From assembly GCF_029024625.1 (NCBI RefSeq), contig NZ_CP118953.1, positions 496,001 to 560,000 of the forward strand: a stretch of DNA of 64,000 bases, written 5' to 3'. The stretch's first letter is position 1. The number at the start of each line of letters is the position of its first letter. Source of the DNA: Staphylococcus chromogenes (GTDB taxonomy: Bacteria > Bacillota > Bacilli > Staphylococcales > Staphylococcaceae). Shown here one piece after another: positions 8,506 to 17,424 of the stretch. The notes beneath the pieces were generated by a model. It searched no databases, had not been told where the DNA came from, and was given only the letters and a program-made list of their open reading frames with translations. The position numbers and the translations under genes are program-made.

Positions 8506-9437
8506 AGCCGGTTACTGTGCCATAATAGAACTGAAGTTACAATGACTAAAACGAGCGAAATCGCAATGACGATAATCCAAGATAAACCTGATTGCGCATC
8601 AATTGGTAACGGCACGTTCATTCCAAAAAAGCTGAAAACAAGTGTCGGTAATGTCAGTAACACGGTAAAAATAGTTAATGTTTGCATCGTAGTATTTAAT
8701 TGGTTTGAGAGCAATGAAGCATAGGAATTTGTCATACTCTCAACAATACGTAAATACAATTCTGTTGTTTCTATCGCTTGTTGATGTTCATTTAAGACGT
8801 CTTCCAACAACTCATCATCTTCAGAAAATCGCTTTAAAGTGGATATTCGGTACAACTTTCGATGAGTTGAGGCATTTGTCTTGAGTGATGCAATAAAATA
8901 AACAAGGCTTTTTTCAATTTCACTTAAAAAGTAAAGACGTAGATTTGTGACACGCTTTTGTAATTTAACATCGACTTGCAAACGTTCTTTATTAAGTAAG
9001 CGTAGTGCACGGTTAAACTCAGAAGACATTTCGTATAATAAATTTAAAGCAAAACGACTTTTGAACTTGAGATTAATACGTTGATAGAGCAAATGATCAA
9101 AATAATCAAAGTTGCGACTACAAATGGTAATGATCACTCCTTTACCGATAATAATCCCTAAGGGGGCAGTATGGTAACTTTTAATTTCATATTGATCATC
9201 TTTTAAAATAGGAAAGTCGCTAATAATAAGTGAATATCCGCTTTCATCGTTTTCAATACGTGAACTTTCCTCACTATCGAGCGCATCTTCTAAAAAGTCT
9301 TTTGGAAACGGAAAGTATTCTAATAAGGCCTGACTTTCCTCTTGCGTAGGTTTAACGACGTTAATCCATTGGGCATGAGACCATTCACTTGTTTCCACAA
9401 TAGATAAATCTTCATTGTTACGATAGGCTTTAATCAT
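8499..9437 (-). CDS. CorA family divalent cation transporter
   Basis: A 312-residue CorA-type protein: a long soluble N-terminal part and two C-terminal membrane segments, the first ending in the signature FFGMN (the GMN selectivity loop), followed by a short acidic/Pro loop and a last segment with a basic tail. CorA pentamers pass Mg2+ (or Co2+/Ni2+) across the membrane. ATG 9437 was chosen because AAGAAGGAG precedes it by seven bases; the upstream in-frame ATG has no site. The start ATGATTAA overlaps the stop of the MarR gene by eight bases, so the two are translationally coupled. Confidence 0.85.
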   Translation of the reverse strand: MIKAYRNNEDLSIVETSEWSHAQWINVVKPTQEESQALLEYFPFPKDFLEDALDSEESSRIENDESGYSLIISDFPILKDDQYEIKSYHTAPLGIIIGKGVIITICSRNFDYFDHLLYQRINLKFKSRFALNLLYEMSSEFNRALRLLNKERLQVDVKLQKRVTNLRLYFLSEIEKSLVYFIASLKTNASTHRKLYRISTLKRFSEDDELLEDVLNEHQQAIETTELYLRIVESMTNSYASLLSNQLNTTMQTLTIFTVLLTLPTLVFSFFGMNVPLPIDAQSGLSWIIVIAISLVLVIVTSVLLWHSNRLK

Positions 9438-9897
9438 GAGTGTCTCCTTCTTCATGGTTTGATTTTAAGTGACGTATATCTTGAAAGCCTTGCCTCACTT
9501 CTGCAAAGCCTTCCATTATGTCGTACCAATTCTCACCACGGGCATTTTTTATCTTTTTAAATAACTCACTTTGAGCTTGGTTTAACTTTGCAATCAATGC
9601 TTTACCTTTTTCTGTAGGATATAAACATTTTAGTCGTCGATCCCTAATATCAGGTTCTTCGTAAATCAAATCACTTTCTTTTAATAACTTTAATGTCGCA
9701 TGTGAACCTTGTTTTGAAATCTCTAAGTTCTCAAGTAGTTTTTTAATTGTAATCCCTGGAAGTTTATTAATGAAAAACAAAAAGCGGTGATGTTGTCGGC
9801 TTAAACCGTATTCCTTAATGATATCATCCGCAGTTTCTGTAAAAGTCATATAGGCATAATAAAATAATAAGAGTTCATAATCATTTTGTTGGCTCAT
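9430..9897 (-). CDS. MarR family transcriptional regulator
   Basis: A 155-residue winged-helix regulator. The recognition helix region is GITIKKLLENLEISKQGSHATLKLL (given here only as landmarks, about residues 49-70), and the wing carries DIRDRRLKCLYPTEKG, the typical MarR DxRxR pattern. ATG 9897 follows AAAAGGAC. Because it overlaps and precedes the CorA-like gene, it probably autoregulates the pair, perhaps in response to a metal or small ligand; that is inference. It is not a SarA-type short protein. Confidence 0.8.
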   Translation of the reverse strand: MSQQNDYELLLFYYAYMTFTETADDIIKEYGLSRQHHRFLFFINKLPGITIKKLLENLEISKQGSHATLKLLKESDLIYEEPDIRDRRLKCLYPTEKGKALIAKLNQAQSELFKKIKNARGENWYDIMEGFAEVRQGFQDIRHLKSNHEEGDTHD

Positions 9898-10115
9898 AAT
9901 CGACGTCCTTTTTTTCGATAATGATTTTATTATAATGGAGTTTACGCTTGGTGTCATGGTAAAGTCGTAGGATTTTTGATTTTGGATTGTGTATTTTATG
10001 TAACTAATGTAAACTCAAAAGATGTGTCATATTTATAGTAAATTGTTAGTTAAGACGAATGACTTCACATTATTAGTGGCATAATCCACGCAATGTAATC
10101 ATTTTTTACGTAATC

Positions 10116-10132
10116 TTAACATTAAATTTACA
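10116..10132 (+). promoter_or_regulatory. Pho-box-like direct repeat (possible PhoP site)
   Basis: TTAACA at 10116-10121 and TTTACA at 10127-10132 are spaced by five bases, the 11-base period of PhoP-type TT(A/T/C)ACA repeats known from Bacillus. It lies 46 bases upstream of the Na/Pi cotransporter start. Only two half-sites are clear, so this is an inference. Confidence 0.45.
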
Positions 10133-10177
10133 AATATAAGCGATAATCGAACTATAAAGCTTAATAGAGGTGAAATA

Positions 10178-11845
10178 ATGGAAATGTCGGTTATGGAAGT
10201 CATCTTTTCCTTTTTAGGCGGTTTAGGGATTTTCCTTTACGGTTTAAAAGTTATGGGAGATGGGCTTCAAGCTTCAGCAGGAGATAGGCTACGAAATATT
10301 TTAAACAAGTTTACTTCGAATCCTATATTGGGTGTCATCGCAGGGATTGTAGTAACAGTTTTAATTCAAAGTAGCTCAGGAACAACAGTGATAACAATTG
10401 GACTCGTCACAGCAGGTTTTATGACATTGAAACAAGCCATAGGGGTCATTATGGGCGCCAATATTGGTACGACTGTCACAGCTTTTATTATTGGTATTGA
10501 TTTAGGAGAATATGCAATGCCAATATTAGCACTTGGAGCTTTCTTAATCTTTTTCTTCAAACGATCTAAAGTGAACAATATCGGCCGCATATTATTTGGT
10601 TTCGGTTCTTTATTCTTTGGTTTAGAGTTTATGGGCGGTGCTGTAAAACCTTTAGCAGAGTTAGATGGATTTAAGCAATTGATGCTGGATATGTCGTCTA
10701 ATCCATTACTTGGAATATTTGTGGGTACGGCATTAACAGCCGTCGTTCAAAGTTCAAGTGCAACGATTGGTATTTTGCAAGAGTTCTACCAACAAAACAT
10801 GATCAGCTTAGATGCTGCGATCCCTGTGTTATTAGGAGATAACATTGGTACAACGATTACAGCCGTACTAGCAAGCTTAGCAGGCTCACTTGCAGCAAAG
10901 CGTGCTGCATTCGTACATGTTATTTTCAACGTGATTGGTGTCATCATCTTTTCAATCTTTTTACCTATCGTCACCCATCTGGTTGGGTTGTTACAAGAAA
11001 CGTGGCATTTAAAACCAGCTATGGCAATTGCTTTTGCGCACGGTGCATTCAACGTGACAAATACATTAATTCAATTGCCGTTTGTGGCAGTGCTTGCATG
11101 GATTGTTACTAAGATTGTTCCAGGTAAAGATATTACTGAAGACTATAAACCGCAACATTTAAATAAAGACCTTGTTTACCATGCGCCTGGCGTGGCTTTA
11201 CAAGAAACACAAAAGGAACTACAAAATGTAGGGAATATTGTGACTTCAATGTTTGATGACGTGAAACATACGTCAAAAGTTGACAAAAAGCTTGTCAAAA
11301 AACTAGAACAAAAACATCAAGCGGTTGAAACCATCAACGACAGTATTCGCAGTTATCTCGTTCGAATTTCGACTAAAGATATCAATAAAGGAGATGTCGA
11401 ACGCTTAGCCGTGATGTTTGATGTGAATCGCTCAATTTTAAAAGTGGCCGATTTGATTAAAGAGTATGTTGAACAAATTGACCGCAAACATCAAAAAGAG
11501 ATTTATTTAACAGATGATGCGCAACGTGGCGTTGAAAAGTTACTGCATCATGTTACGGAATCTTTTGATAAATCGATTGAAATGCTAGACGTCTATGACA
11601 CAACGAAAAAAGATGAAATCGTCGAGCGCAGTCGAGAATCATTTAACATTGAACATAAATTACGTAAAGGGCACATTAAACGTCTGAATCGTGGGGAATG
11701 TTCGACTGATGGCGGTTTAATCTACATCGATATGATTGGAGTATTAGAACGTATCGGTTACCATTCACGAAATATTTCTGAATCATTAGTAGGATTAAAT
11801 GATGACGTACCTACAGATGAAGAAATTGCGACACATGAAATATAA
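10178..11845 (+). CDS. nptA: Na/Pi cotransporter family protein with PhoU-like tail
   Basis: Imports phosphate with sodium. The 555-residue protein has two inverted membrane repeats, each with the family signature (VLIQSSSGTTV near residue 65 and AVVQSSSATIG near residue 192) and GANIGTT / GDNIGTT loops, followed from about residue 340 by a cytosolic helical PhoU-like region. Length fits the bacterial NptA group. AGAGGTGA precedes the ATG. A Pho-box-like repeat upstream suggests induction by phosphate starvation through PhoPR. It is monocistronic with its own terminator. Confidence 0.88.
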   Translation: MEMSVMEVIFSFLGGLGIFLYGLKVMGDGLQASAGDRLRNILNKFTSNPILGVIAGIVVTVLIQSSSGTTVITIGLVTAGFMTLKQAIGVIMGANIGTTVTAFIIGIDLGEYAMPILALGAFLIFFFKRSKVNNIGRILFGFGSLFFGLEFMGGAVKPLAELDGFKQLMLDMSSNPLLGIFVGTALTAVVQSSSATIGILQEFYQQNMISLDAAIPVLLGDNIGTTITAVLASLAGSLAAKRAAFVHVIFNVIGVIIFSIFLPIVTHLVGLLQETWHLKPAMAIAFAHGAFNVTNTLIQLPFVAVLAWIVTKIVPGKDITEDYKPQHLNKDLVYHAPGVALQETQKELQNVGNIVTSMFDDVKHTSKVDKKLVKKLEQKHQAVETINDSIRSYLVRISTKDINKGDVERLAVMFDVNRSILKVADLIKEYVEQIDRKHQKEIYLTDDAQRGVEKLLHHVTESFDKSIEMLDVYDTTKKDEIVERSRESFNIEHKLRKGHIKRLNRGECSTDGGLIYIDMIGVLERIGYHSRNISESLVGLNDDVPTDEEIATHEI

Positions 11846-11852
11846 AATTTCA

Positions 11853-11893
11853 AGAGACTTGACTCACAAAAAGTGAGGCCAAGTCTCTTTTTT
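11853..11893 (+). terminator. Rho-independent terminator after nptA
   Basis: AGAGACTTG...CAAGTCTCT stem with inner ACTCAC/GTGAG pairing, then TTTTTT. Confidence 0.85.
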
Positions 11894-11980
11894 ACAATTC
11901 TTTGAACGTTATTAAAAGTTATTGTTTTCAATAAAGGGTTTGATAAAATTGTGCTTATGTGAACTTTAAGGGGGGGTAAG

Positions 11981-13219
11981 ATGAAGCATTTTCAAATGTA
12001 CATAAAAGGGTTGCTTTTTGTGTTTATGCTCGTTTTTGGGATAGGAGGGCAATTCAATGTCGCGTCCGCGCATGCATCACTTGAACATGCAGAACCGTCA
12101 GAAAAAGCCGTTGTCTCTTCTTCACCAAAAGAAATCAAACTTGAAATGAGCGAACCGGTCAATATGACCTATACACATCTAACGCTGTACAATGATCGAG
12201 GAAAAGAAATCAAAGCGATTCAACCCAATGAAAAAAACTATTCCAAGGTGATTACGTTTTCCACAGAGGAATTACAAGAGGGGACTTATCTTGTGGAATG
12301 GGAAACGGTGGCACAAGATGGGCATGATATGAAAGGACACTACCTCTTTTCAGTGGGGCATGAGACGGCCTCTTCAGTTGAGCCGACCTCTTCGCTTTTA
12401 ACGGATACAACATTTTGGTGGGGCGCCATGCGTTTTATTTTGCAAAGTCTCTTACTCGTACTTGTGGGATTCCATGCTGTGAATCGTCTCATGGAAAGAC
12501 AAGAATTACCAACTTATTCCATCAAATCTCGTGCGATGACGTGGATTTTATTTATGGTGACCTTAGCCACAGGAATTTTGTATTTAATGACGTTACCGCA
12601 ACAAGTGATTAATGAGATTCTGACGCTTAATTTTGGCACGTGGAAACAATTTCCATTTATTATTTCAGTCGTTGCGCTTATGACACTCATCATTTTATAC
12701 GCTTTACGGAATATGGAAAAAATTTGGTATGATTTGATGCCGATTTTAATCATCATAGCGATGGCGATTTCTGGACATGTTTGGGCGCAAACGTATCCGA
12801 TATATTCCATTCTTATTCGCTCATTGCACCTATTTGCAATAGCGTTATGGTTAGGGAGTTTAGTCTATTTAGTATTTTACATATTTGCACGACATCGTCA
12901 TTCATATGTACTAATTTTGAAAGATATTTTATTTAAACTCAACGTGACTGCAGTGACAACGATTATTTTAACAGGTTTACTCATGACGTTAGATTTAACG
13001 TCTTTACCACGTTTATTAAGCCATTTCTCGACGTATAGTGGTTTATGGTACACAAAACTTATCGTGACTTTTGTGATGATGGCACTAGGAGGCTTCCAAA
13101 CGTTTAAAGTCATGAAAAATAAAAAATCCATACATGGGCCATTACTCTATATTGAACTCGGATTAGGAATACTTTTAATTCTTGTCGGCGTTGTGATGAG
13201 TCAAATTGAGATTTTATAA
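11981..13219 (+). CDS. Copper resistance CopC-CopD fusion protein (YcnJ type)
   Basis: A 412-residue membrane protein probably handling copper at the cell surface. Residues 1-30 are a signal peptide ending VASA, so the mature chain begins with His31 (HASLEHAEP), the N-terminal histidine used by CopC domains to bind Cu(II). The CopC domain runs to about residue 128, with VAQDGHDMKGHYLFSVG containing further His ligands. A CopD membrane domain of about eight segments follows (about 145-412), including SLHLFAIALWLGSLV. The next gene encodes YcnI, as in the Bacillus ycnKJI locus. Import or periplasm-like storage are both possible roles. Confidence 0.88.
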   Translation: MKHFQMYIKGLLFVFMLVFGIGGQFNVASAHASLEHAEPSEKAVVSSSPKEIKLEMSEPVNMTYTHLTLYNDRGKEIKAIQPNEKNYSKVITFSTEELQEGTYLVEWETVAQDGHDMKGHYLFSVGHETASSVEPTSSLLTDTTFWWGAMRFILQSLLLVLVGFHAVNRLMERQELPTYSIKSRAMTWILFMVTLATGILYLMTLPQQVINEILTLNFGTWKQFPFIISVVALMTLIILYALRNMEKIWYDLMPILIIIAMAISGHVWAQTYPIYSILIRSLHLFAIALWLGSLVYLVFYIFARHRHSYVLILKDILFKLNVTAVTTIILTGLLMTLDLTSLPRLLSHFSTYSGLWYTKLIVTFVMMALGGFQTFKVMKNKKSIHGPLLYIELGLGILLILVGVVMSQIEIL

Positions 13220-13236
13220 ATGAAGAGGTGGACAAA

Positions 13237-13863
13237 TTGAAAAGTTTAAAGATGATTGGTAGTACTATTTTTGCGAGTATTTTATTAGGGACATTTTCTC
13301 AAGCGGAAGCGCATGTGACGTTAAATCCAAACCAAAGTGAACCGGGATCATATGATGAATATAACGTGCGTGTTCCAGTTGAACGCTCAGTGCCAACGAC
13401 GAAACTTGAACTAGAAGTCCCAGATGAGCTCTCTTTATCTAGTGTAGAACCTGTACCAGGTTTTAAACATTCTTTTAAAAAAGACAAAAAAGACAATATT
13501 AAAAAAGTGACATGGGAAGCGACGGGAAAAGGAATTGGAGAGCATGAACATGTCGATTTTCCTATTGTGGTTGCTAATCCCGAAAAAGAAGGCGAGTATA
13601 AATGGAAAGCTATTCAAACATATAAAGATGGTAAACAAGTAAAATGGGTCGAAGATAATCCGGATAGTGAGCATCCGGCTCCCGTAACGGAAGTTAAAAA
13701 AGGAAGCGGTGATGGCAGCGGGCATTCACATCATCAGGAAGAAGAGACCAAAGCACAATCACAAGCGGTTAGTCCAGCACTGTGGATCGTTTCAATATTA
13801 GCCTTAATTTTATCGCTAGTAGCCTTATTTAAACGTTATTTACCTAGAAATAAAGACAAATAA
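13237..13863 (+). CDS. YcnI family copper-binding membrane protein (DUF1775)
   Basis: A 208-residue secreted, C-terminally anchored protein. A signal peptide ends at QAEA, so the mature domain begins HVTLNPNQSEPGSYDEYNVR; this N-terminal His with conserved residues of the DUF1775 domain forms the Cu(II) site in YcnI. After a linker with GHSHH the protein ends in one membrane segment and a basic tail. I chose TTG 13237 because AAGAGGTGG lies just upstream; a GTG at 13228 sits inside that ribosome site. The gene follows the CopC-CopD gene by 17 bases and is surely cotranscribed. Confidence 0.85.
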   Translation: MKSLKMIGSTIFASILLGTFSQAEAHVTLNPNQSEPGSYDEYNVRVPVERSVPTTKLELEVPDELSLSSVEPVPGFKHSFKKDKKDNIKKVTWEATGKGIGEHEHVDFPIVVANPEKEGEYKWKAIQTYKDGKQVKWVEDNPDSEHPAPVTEVKKGSGDGSGHSHHQEEETKAQSQAVSPALWIVSILALILSLVALFKRYLPRNKDK

Positions 13864-13929
13864 TTGACATTGACACGTCTTTGGGGAGTCGTCATAATGA
13901 ATGTGAATAAGATTGGAGTTGAATCCTAA

Positions 13930-14379
13930 ATGAAACGTATTTTGTACACATTCATGTTTTATACGACACTCGGCTTACTAAGCGGTTTTGCGTATCGTGA
14001 AATTACAGTTCATTACAATTTTACGGGTGACACACAGATGAGTGTTATGCATACCCATCTACTCACATTAGGAATGTTTATGTTTTTAATGTTAATCCCT
14101 ATCGAAAAACTCTTTAAAATCAGTAGTTATTATCTGTTTAATTGGTTTTTCATCATTTATAATATCGGGGTACTTGTGACGGTAGGCATGCAGTTTACAA
14201 AAGGATTTATGCAAGTTTCGCACCAAACCATATCACCAAGTCTTGCTGGTTTTGCAGGCATCGGACATGTCACAATTACAGCAGGATTTATTTTGTTGTT
14301 CTTTTTATTAAGACAAGCGATTTTAACAGAACCTCGTGACGGCGAACCTCTCGTAAAACGAAAAAAGAAGAAAAAATAA
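13930..14379 (+). CDS. DUF2871 membrane protein
   Basis: A 149-residue protein with four membrane segments and a very basic Lys/Arg tail. The second segment carries HTHLLTLGMFMFLMLIP, with two histidines facing the membrane, reminiscent of haem- or metal-binding helices. It is assigned to DUF2871 by its overall pattern; function is unknown. It lies 66 bases after the YcnI gene and before a shared terminator, so it probably belongs to the copper cluster. Weak upstream site (GTTGAATCCTAA) leaves the start slightly uncertain. Confidence 0.7.
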   Translation: MKRILYTFMFYTTLGLLSGFAYREITVHYNFTGDTQMSVMHTHLLTLGMFMFLMLIPIEKLFKISSYYLFNWFFIIYNIGVLVTVGMQFTKGFMQVSHQTISPSLAGFAGIGHVTITAGFILLFFLLRQAILTEPRDGEPLVKRKKKKK

Positions 14380-14395
14380 TGATGAAACATGAGAA

Positions 14396-14443
14396 AGCGT
14401 GGCACAGACTTCTTATCCAAGAGGTTTGTGTCACGCTTTTTTT
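14396..14443 (+). terminator. Rho-independent terminator of the copper cluster
   Basis: AGCGTGGCACAGAC pairs with GTTTGTGTCACGCT through two G-U wobbles, followed by seven T. Confidence 0.85.
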
Positions 14444-14459
14444 GAAAGTAGATGAAATT

Positions 14460-14876
14460 TTAAGAATGGTATGTATAATGATAAGACATTCCTCTTGAGA
14501 GAGGTTCAGTCAAGCGAAAGCCAAATTGTGCGTATAAATTTTCAGCTGGATGATCTGCGATGAGGCTAACATAGGTGCCGGGAAGCTTAATGTTGTCGAT
14601 ATAGTTCATGATGTCTTGCATGATTTGTTTGGCATAACCGTGACCTTGATAATGGGGATGCACCGCAATATCGATAATTTGAAAAGCTGTGGCGCCATCT
14701 CCAATAATACGTCCCATTCCGATGAGTTGTGTATCGTCATAAAGCGTTACCGTATGCCAAGCGTGTTGTAGACCTATTACCGCTGCCTCAAGACTTTTTT
14801 CACTGAGCCCGCATACTTTACGTAAAGCGCAATAATCTTCTGGCATTGGAATGTGGTGGGTAAGCTGTACCGACAT
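14460..14876 (-). CDS. GNAT family N-acetyltransferase
   Basis: A 138-residue single-domain acetyltransferase. The acetyl-CoA loop is IAVHPHYQGHGYAKQIM (about residues 70-86), preceded by strand IGMGRIIGDG and followed by the NLYAQFGF motif. Substrate is unknown. It starts 15 bases after the stop codon of the IruO-like reductase and is probably cotranscribed with it, so it may be under the same Fur control. Confidence 0.8.
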   Translation of the reverse strand: MSVQLTHHIPMPEDYCALRKVCGLSEKSLEAAVIGLQHAWHTVTLYDDTQLIGMGRIIGDGATAFQIIDIAVHPHYQGHGYAKQIMQDIMNYIDNIKLPGTYVSLIADHPAENLYAQFGFRLTEPLSRGMSYHYTYHS

Positions 14877-14891
14877 TGTTAATCCTCTCCT

Positions 14892-15920
14892 TTATTTAGG
14901 TAAAAATGCTTTGTTAGCCTGTTTGAAAACAGGGTTATGGCTAGACACATAACCTTCTTTTGGGTCTTGTGGGCTAATATAATTTTTAGCGCTATTCGCC
15001 GCATGACCGGCATCACTAAAGGCACTTGTGATGAGATGAATTTTTGCTGGGTGTTGTAAAATATCGCCACATGCAAAGACACCGTCAATATTGGTTTTAG
15101 AGTTGCCGTGACCTTGAATATAAGTGTGATCTACCATATTAATTTTGAGTGAAGCCTCGTTCAATAACTCGAGTTGGCGATCAAAACCATGGCTAATAAT
15201 CACTTCGTCAGCTTGGACTTTTATCTTTTCCCCTGTGAACAGGTGCGTTAACGTAACCTTCTCAATCAAATGGGAAGCGTTTGATGGGCTTTCTAAGTCG
15301 GTAATCATCATATTCGAATGACATTTCACCTTTAAAGACTTCAAATTTTGCATCGTCGCTTCATGACCGGAGACGTCGTTACGCCGATAGACCAATGTGA
15401 CTGATTGCGCAATAGGTGCGAGTGCTTCTGCCCAATCAAGCGCTGTATTGCCTCCTCCAGAAATCAAGACGTTTTTGCCTCTGAAATGCTCATATCGAGG
15501 GACTACATAGTGTAAATTCATGAGTTCAAATCGATGGGCATGTTCAATTTCAAGGCGCTGGGGCTTAATAATCCCAGCACCAATCGCAATGATGACAGAT
15601 TTTGAAGTATAAACTTTCCCAGATTCAGTGACGACTTCAAAATGATGCTCGGCCATTTTTCTTATATCAGTGACTTTTGTTTCTAAAATAACTTCAGGAT
15701 TGAAATGTAGCCCTTGTTCAATAATATCTTGTGTAATGGCTTCACATGTTTTAGGTGCCACACCCCCAATATCCCAAATTATTTTTTCGGGGTATAAGCG
15801 CATTTTTCCGCCTAGTTTCTCTTGAGCGTCAATGATTTGCACGTCCATTCCACGTAATCCTGCGTAAAAACTGGCATATAAACCAGCAGGGCCGCCCCCG
15901 ATAATTGTGACATCTTTCAT
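14892..15920 (-). CDS. iruO: NAD(P)H-dependent flavin oxidoreductase, IruO-like
   Basis: A 342-residue two-dinucleotide-binding flavoprotein of the thioredoxin-reductase-like / ferredoxin-NADP reductase type 2 group. The FAD motif GGGPAGLYASFYAGLRG is at residues 8-24; the NADPH motif is SGGGNTALDWAEAL near 150; ATG-like FACGDI lies near 283. There is no CxxC pair, so it is not a thioredoxin reductase. In S. aureus the protein of this type, IruO, gives electrons to haem oxygenases IsdG/IsdI and reduces ferric siderophores. The Fur box over the promoter supports that role here. The ribosome site GAGGG precedes ATG 15920. Confidence 0.82.
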   Translation of the reverse strand: MKDVTIIGGGPAGLYASFYAGLRGMDVQIIDAQEKLGGKMRLYPEKIIWDIGGVAPKTCEAITQDIIEQGLHFNPEVILETKVTDIRKMAEHHFEVVTESGKVYTSKSVIIAIGAGIIKPQRLEIEHAHRFELMNLHYVVPRYEHFRGKNVLISGGGNTALDWAEALAPIAQSVTLVYRRNDVSGHEATMQNLKSLKVKCHSNMMITDLESPSNASHLIEKVTLTHLFTGEKIKVQADEVIISHGFDRQLELLNEASLKINMVDHTYIQGHGNSKTNIDGVFACGDILQHPAKIHLITSAFSDAGHAANSAKNYISPQDPKEGYVSSHNPVFKQANKAFLPK

Positions 15921-15950
15921 AATGATTCCCTCATTTCTTATAGTGCTTTT

Positions 15951-15979
15951 ATTATCTTATAAATGAGAATAATTATCAA
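15951..15979 (-). promoter_or_regulatory. Promoter of the IruO-like gene
   Basis: Minus-strand TTGATA (15979-15974), a 17-base spacer and GATAAT (15956-15951) upstream of ATG 15920. The Fur box lies on the -35 and spacer. Confidence 0.65.
15964..15978 (-). promoter_or_regulatory. Fur box
   Basis: TGAGAATAATTATCA matches the 7-1-7 Fur consensus TGATAATNATTATCA at 14 of 15 positions (counting N) and overlaps the iruO promoter, implying repression when iron is plentiful. Confidence 0.8.
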
Positions 15980-15989
15980 TGAAGAGACT

Positions 15990-16034
15990 AAAAAAGCATC
16001 TGCCTACTTCACCCGAAAGTGAAAGGCAAATGCT
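15990..16034 (-). terminator. Rho-independent terminator of the glucose porter gene
   Basis: Minus-strand AGCATTTGCCT...AGGCAGATGCT stem followed by TTTTTT. It lies only about 10 bases from the iruO Fur box. Confidence 0.8.
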
Positions 16035-16042
16035 TTGTCTAA

Positions 16043-17377
16043 TTATTTTTGTGCAGATTGACCACGTAAATCCGCCTCAATTTGTTCTAAGCTGCGACCG
16101 CGTGTTTCCGGTAAAAACTTCATTACAAAGAAGAATGCAATAATACCAATAACAGCAAAGATGAGGAAGACTTGTTGGACGTTTAAAACACTGCTGATAA
16201 TTGGGAACAAGTAAGCTACGAGTAAACTTCCGATAGATAACACAAGTGCTGCAATCCCTGTTGCCGCACCACGTGCACGCATTGGGAATAACTCTGGTAA
16301 CATTACCCATAATACTGGACCCCAAGAAAGGCCAAAGAACACGATAAATAACGCTAAGCAAACAATGATAATCCATACGGAAGCATCAACGCCTAAAAGC
16401 CAAATCAGTAAACTCATCGCTAATAATGAGAAGACCATGCCTAAGTTACCCATCATTAACAATTTCTTACGGTCAATTTTATCAATGATTAAAATCGCTA
16501 CAATTGTAACGAGTACATTCACTACACCGATACCTACAGTACTTAAAATAGATGCGGAGTCACCGAGACCCGCTTTATGGAAAATCGTCGGTGCATAGTG
16601 AATAATCGCATTAATTCCAATCAATTGTTGAAGTAAAGCAAACACAGAACCAATAATAATTGTTGTACGTAACCATGGTGATTTCAAGACATCCCAAGTG
16701 CTTTCTGAAATAGAACTGATTTTTTTCATGTTCGCAATTTCGATATCGATTTCATGATCAGGATATGTGAGTTTCATCACATCACGTGCTGCTTTTTCTC
16801 CACGTTTTTCTAAAAGCCAACGTGGACTTTCAGGCATAAAGATAACACCTATCATTAAGATTAAAGAAGGGACGACAGCTAAACCTAACATCCAACGCCA
16901 CGCTTCAAAGGGTGATAATGCATAGTTGACGAGGTATGAAGATAAAATCCCAATCGTAATCATAAGTTGGTTTAATGAACTTAAAGAGCCACGCGCATCG
17001 GTTGGCGCAAGTTCAGATAAATACACAGGAACAATAGCTGTTGAACCCCCAACAGCGAGTCCAATAATGAAACGACCTAAAACAACGATTTCAACCGTTG
17101 GTGCTAAAGCGAGGACGAGTGTGCCAACAATAAAAATGATAGAAATTATAAAGACAAGACGACGACGTCCTAATTTTTCTGATAAGGGTCCGCTAAATCC
17201 GGAACCAAAAATAGCACCAAATAACATTGAAGCAACCACGAGTCCTTGCATACTTGGTGTTAACGGAATGTCATTTTTCAAATACAATAACGCCCCTGAA
17301 ATGACGCCCATATCATACCCATAGAGCAATCCGCCTAAAGCTCCAATAAAGAATATAAGCTTTTTATTGATTTTCAT
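16043..17377 (-). CDS. glcP: Sugar porter family MFS transporter, GlcP-like proton/glucose symporter
   Basis: A 444-residue, 12-segment sugar porter. Signatures are GGLLYGYDMGVISGALL near residue 14, SEKLGRRRLV, the central PESPRWLLEKRGE near 190, QQLIGINA near 250 (sugar pocket), and the closing PETRGRSLEQIE. Overall sequence is close to the S. epidermidis GlcP glucose/proton symporter as I remember it. ATG 17377 is preceded by GGAGGTTACCTG; an upstream frame extension has no site. A cre-like site lies between the promoter and the start, so glucose repression through CcpA is likely. Confidence 0.85.
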   Translation of the reverse strand: MKINKKLIFFIGALGGLLYGYDMGVISGALLYLKNDIPLTPSMQGLVVASMLFGAIFGSGFSGPLSEKLGRRRLVFIISIIFIVGTLVLALAPTVEIVVLGRFIIGLAVGGSTAIVPVYLSELAPTDARGSLSSLNQLMITIGILSSYLVNYALSPFEAWRWMLGLAVVPSLILMIGVIFMPESPRWLLEKRGEKAARDVMKLTYPDHEIDIEIANMKKISSISESTWDVLKSPWLRTTIIIGSVFALLQQLIGINAIIHYAPTIFHKAGLGDSASILSTVGIGVVNVLVTIVAILIIDKIDRKKLLMMGNLGMVFSLLAMSLLIWLLGVDASVWIIIVCLALFIVFFGLSWGPVLWVMLPELFPMRARGAATGIAALVLSIGSLLVAYLFPIISSVLNVQQVFLIFAVIGIIAFFFVMKFLPETRGRSLEQIEADLRGQSAQK

Positions 17378-17410
17378 CAGGTAACCTCCAATTAATTCAG
17401 TATGGATATA

Positions 17411-17424
17411 AGTATACGCTTTCA
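17411..17424 (-). promoter_or_regulatory. cre site (CcpA operator) at the start of glcP
   Basis: Minus-strand TGAAAGCGTATACT fits TGNAARCGNWWWCA with one mismatch (the last base). It lies directly after a possible -10 (TATTGT, 17430-17425) and 34 bases upstream of the ATG, a position for repression. Confidence 0.65.

Noticed and set aside
8473..8724. 83-codon plus-strand frame over the CorA-like gene
   Set aside because: It is an antisense shadow of the conserved CorA C-terminus and begins inside a terminator.
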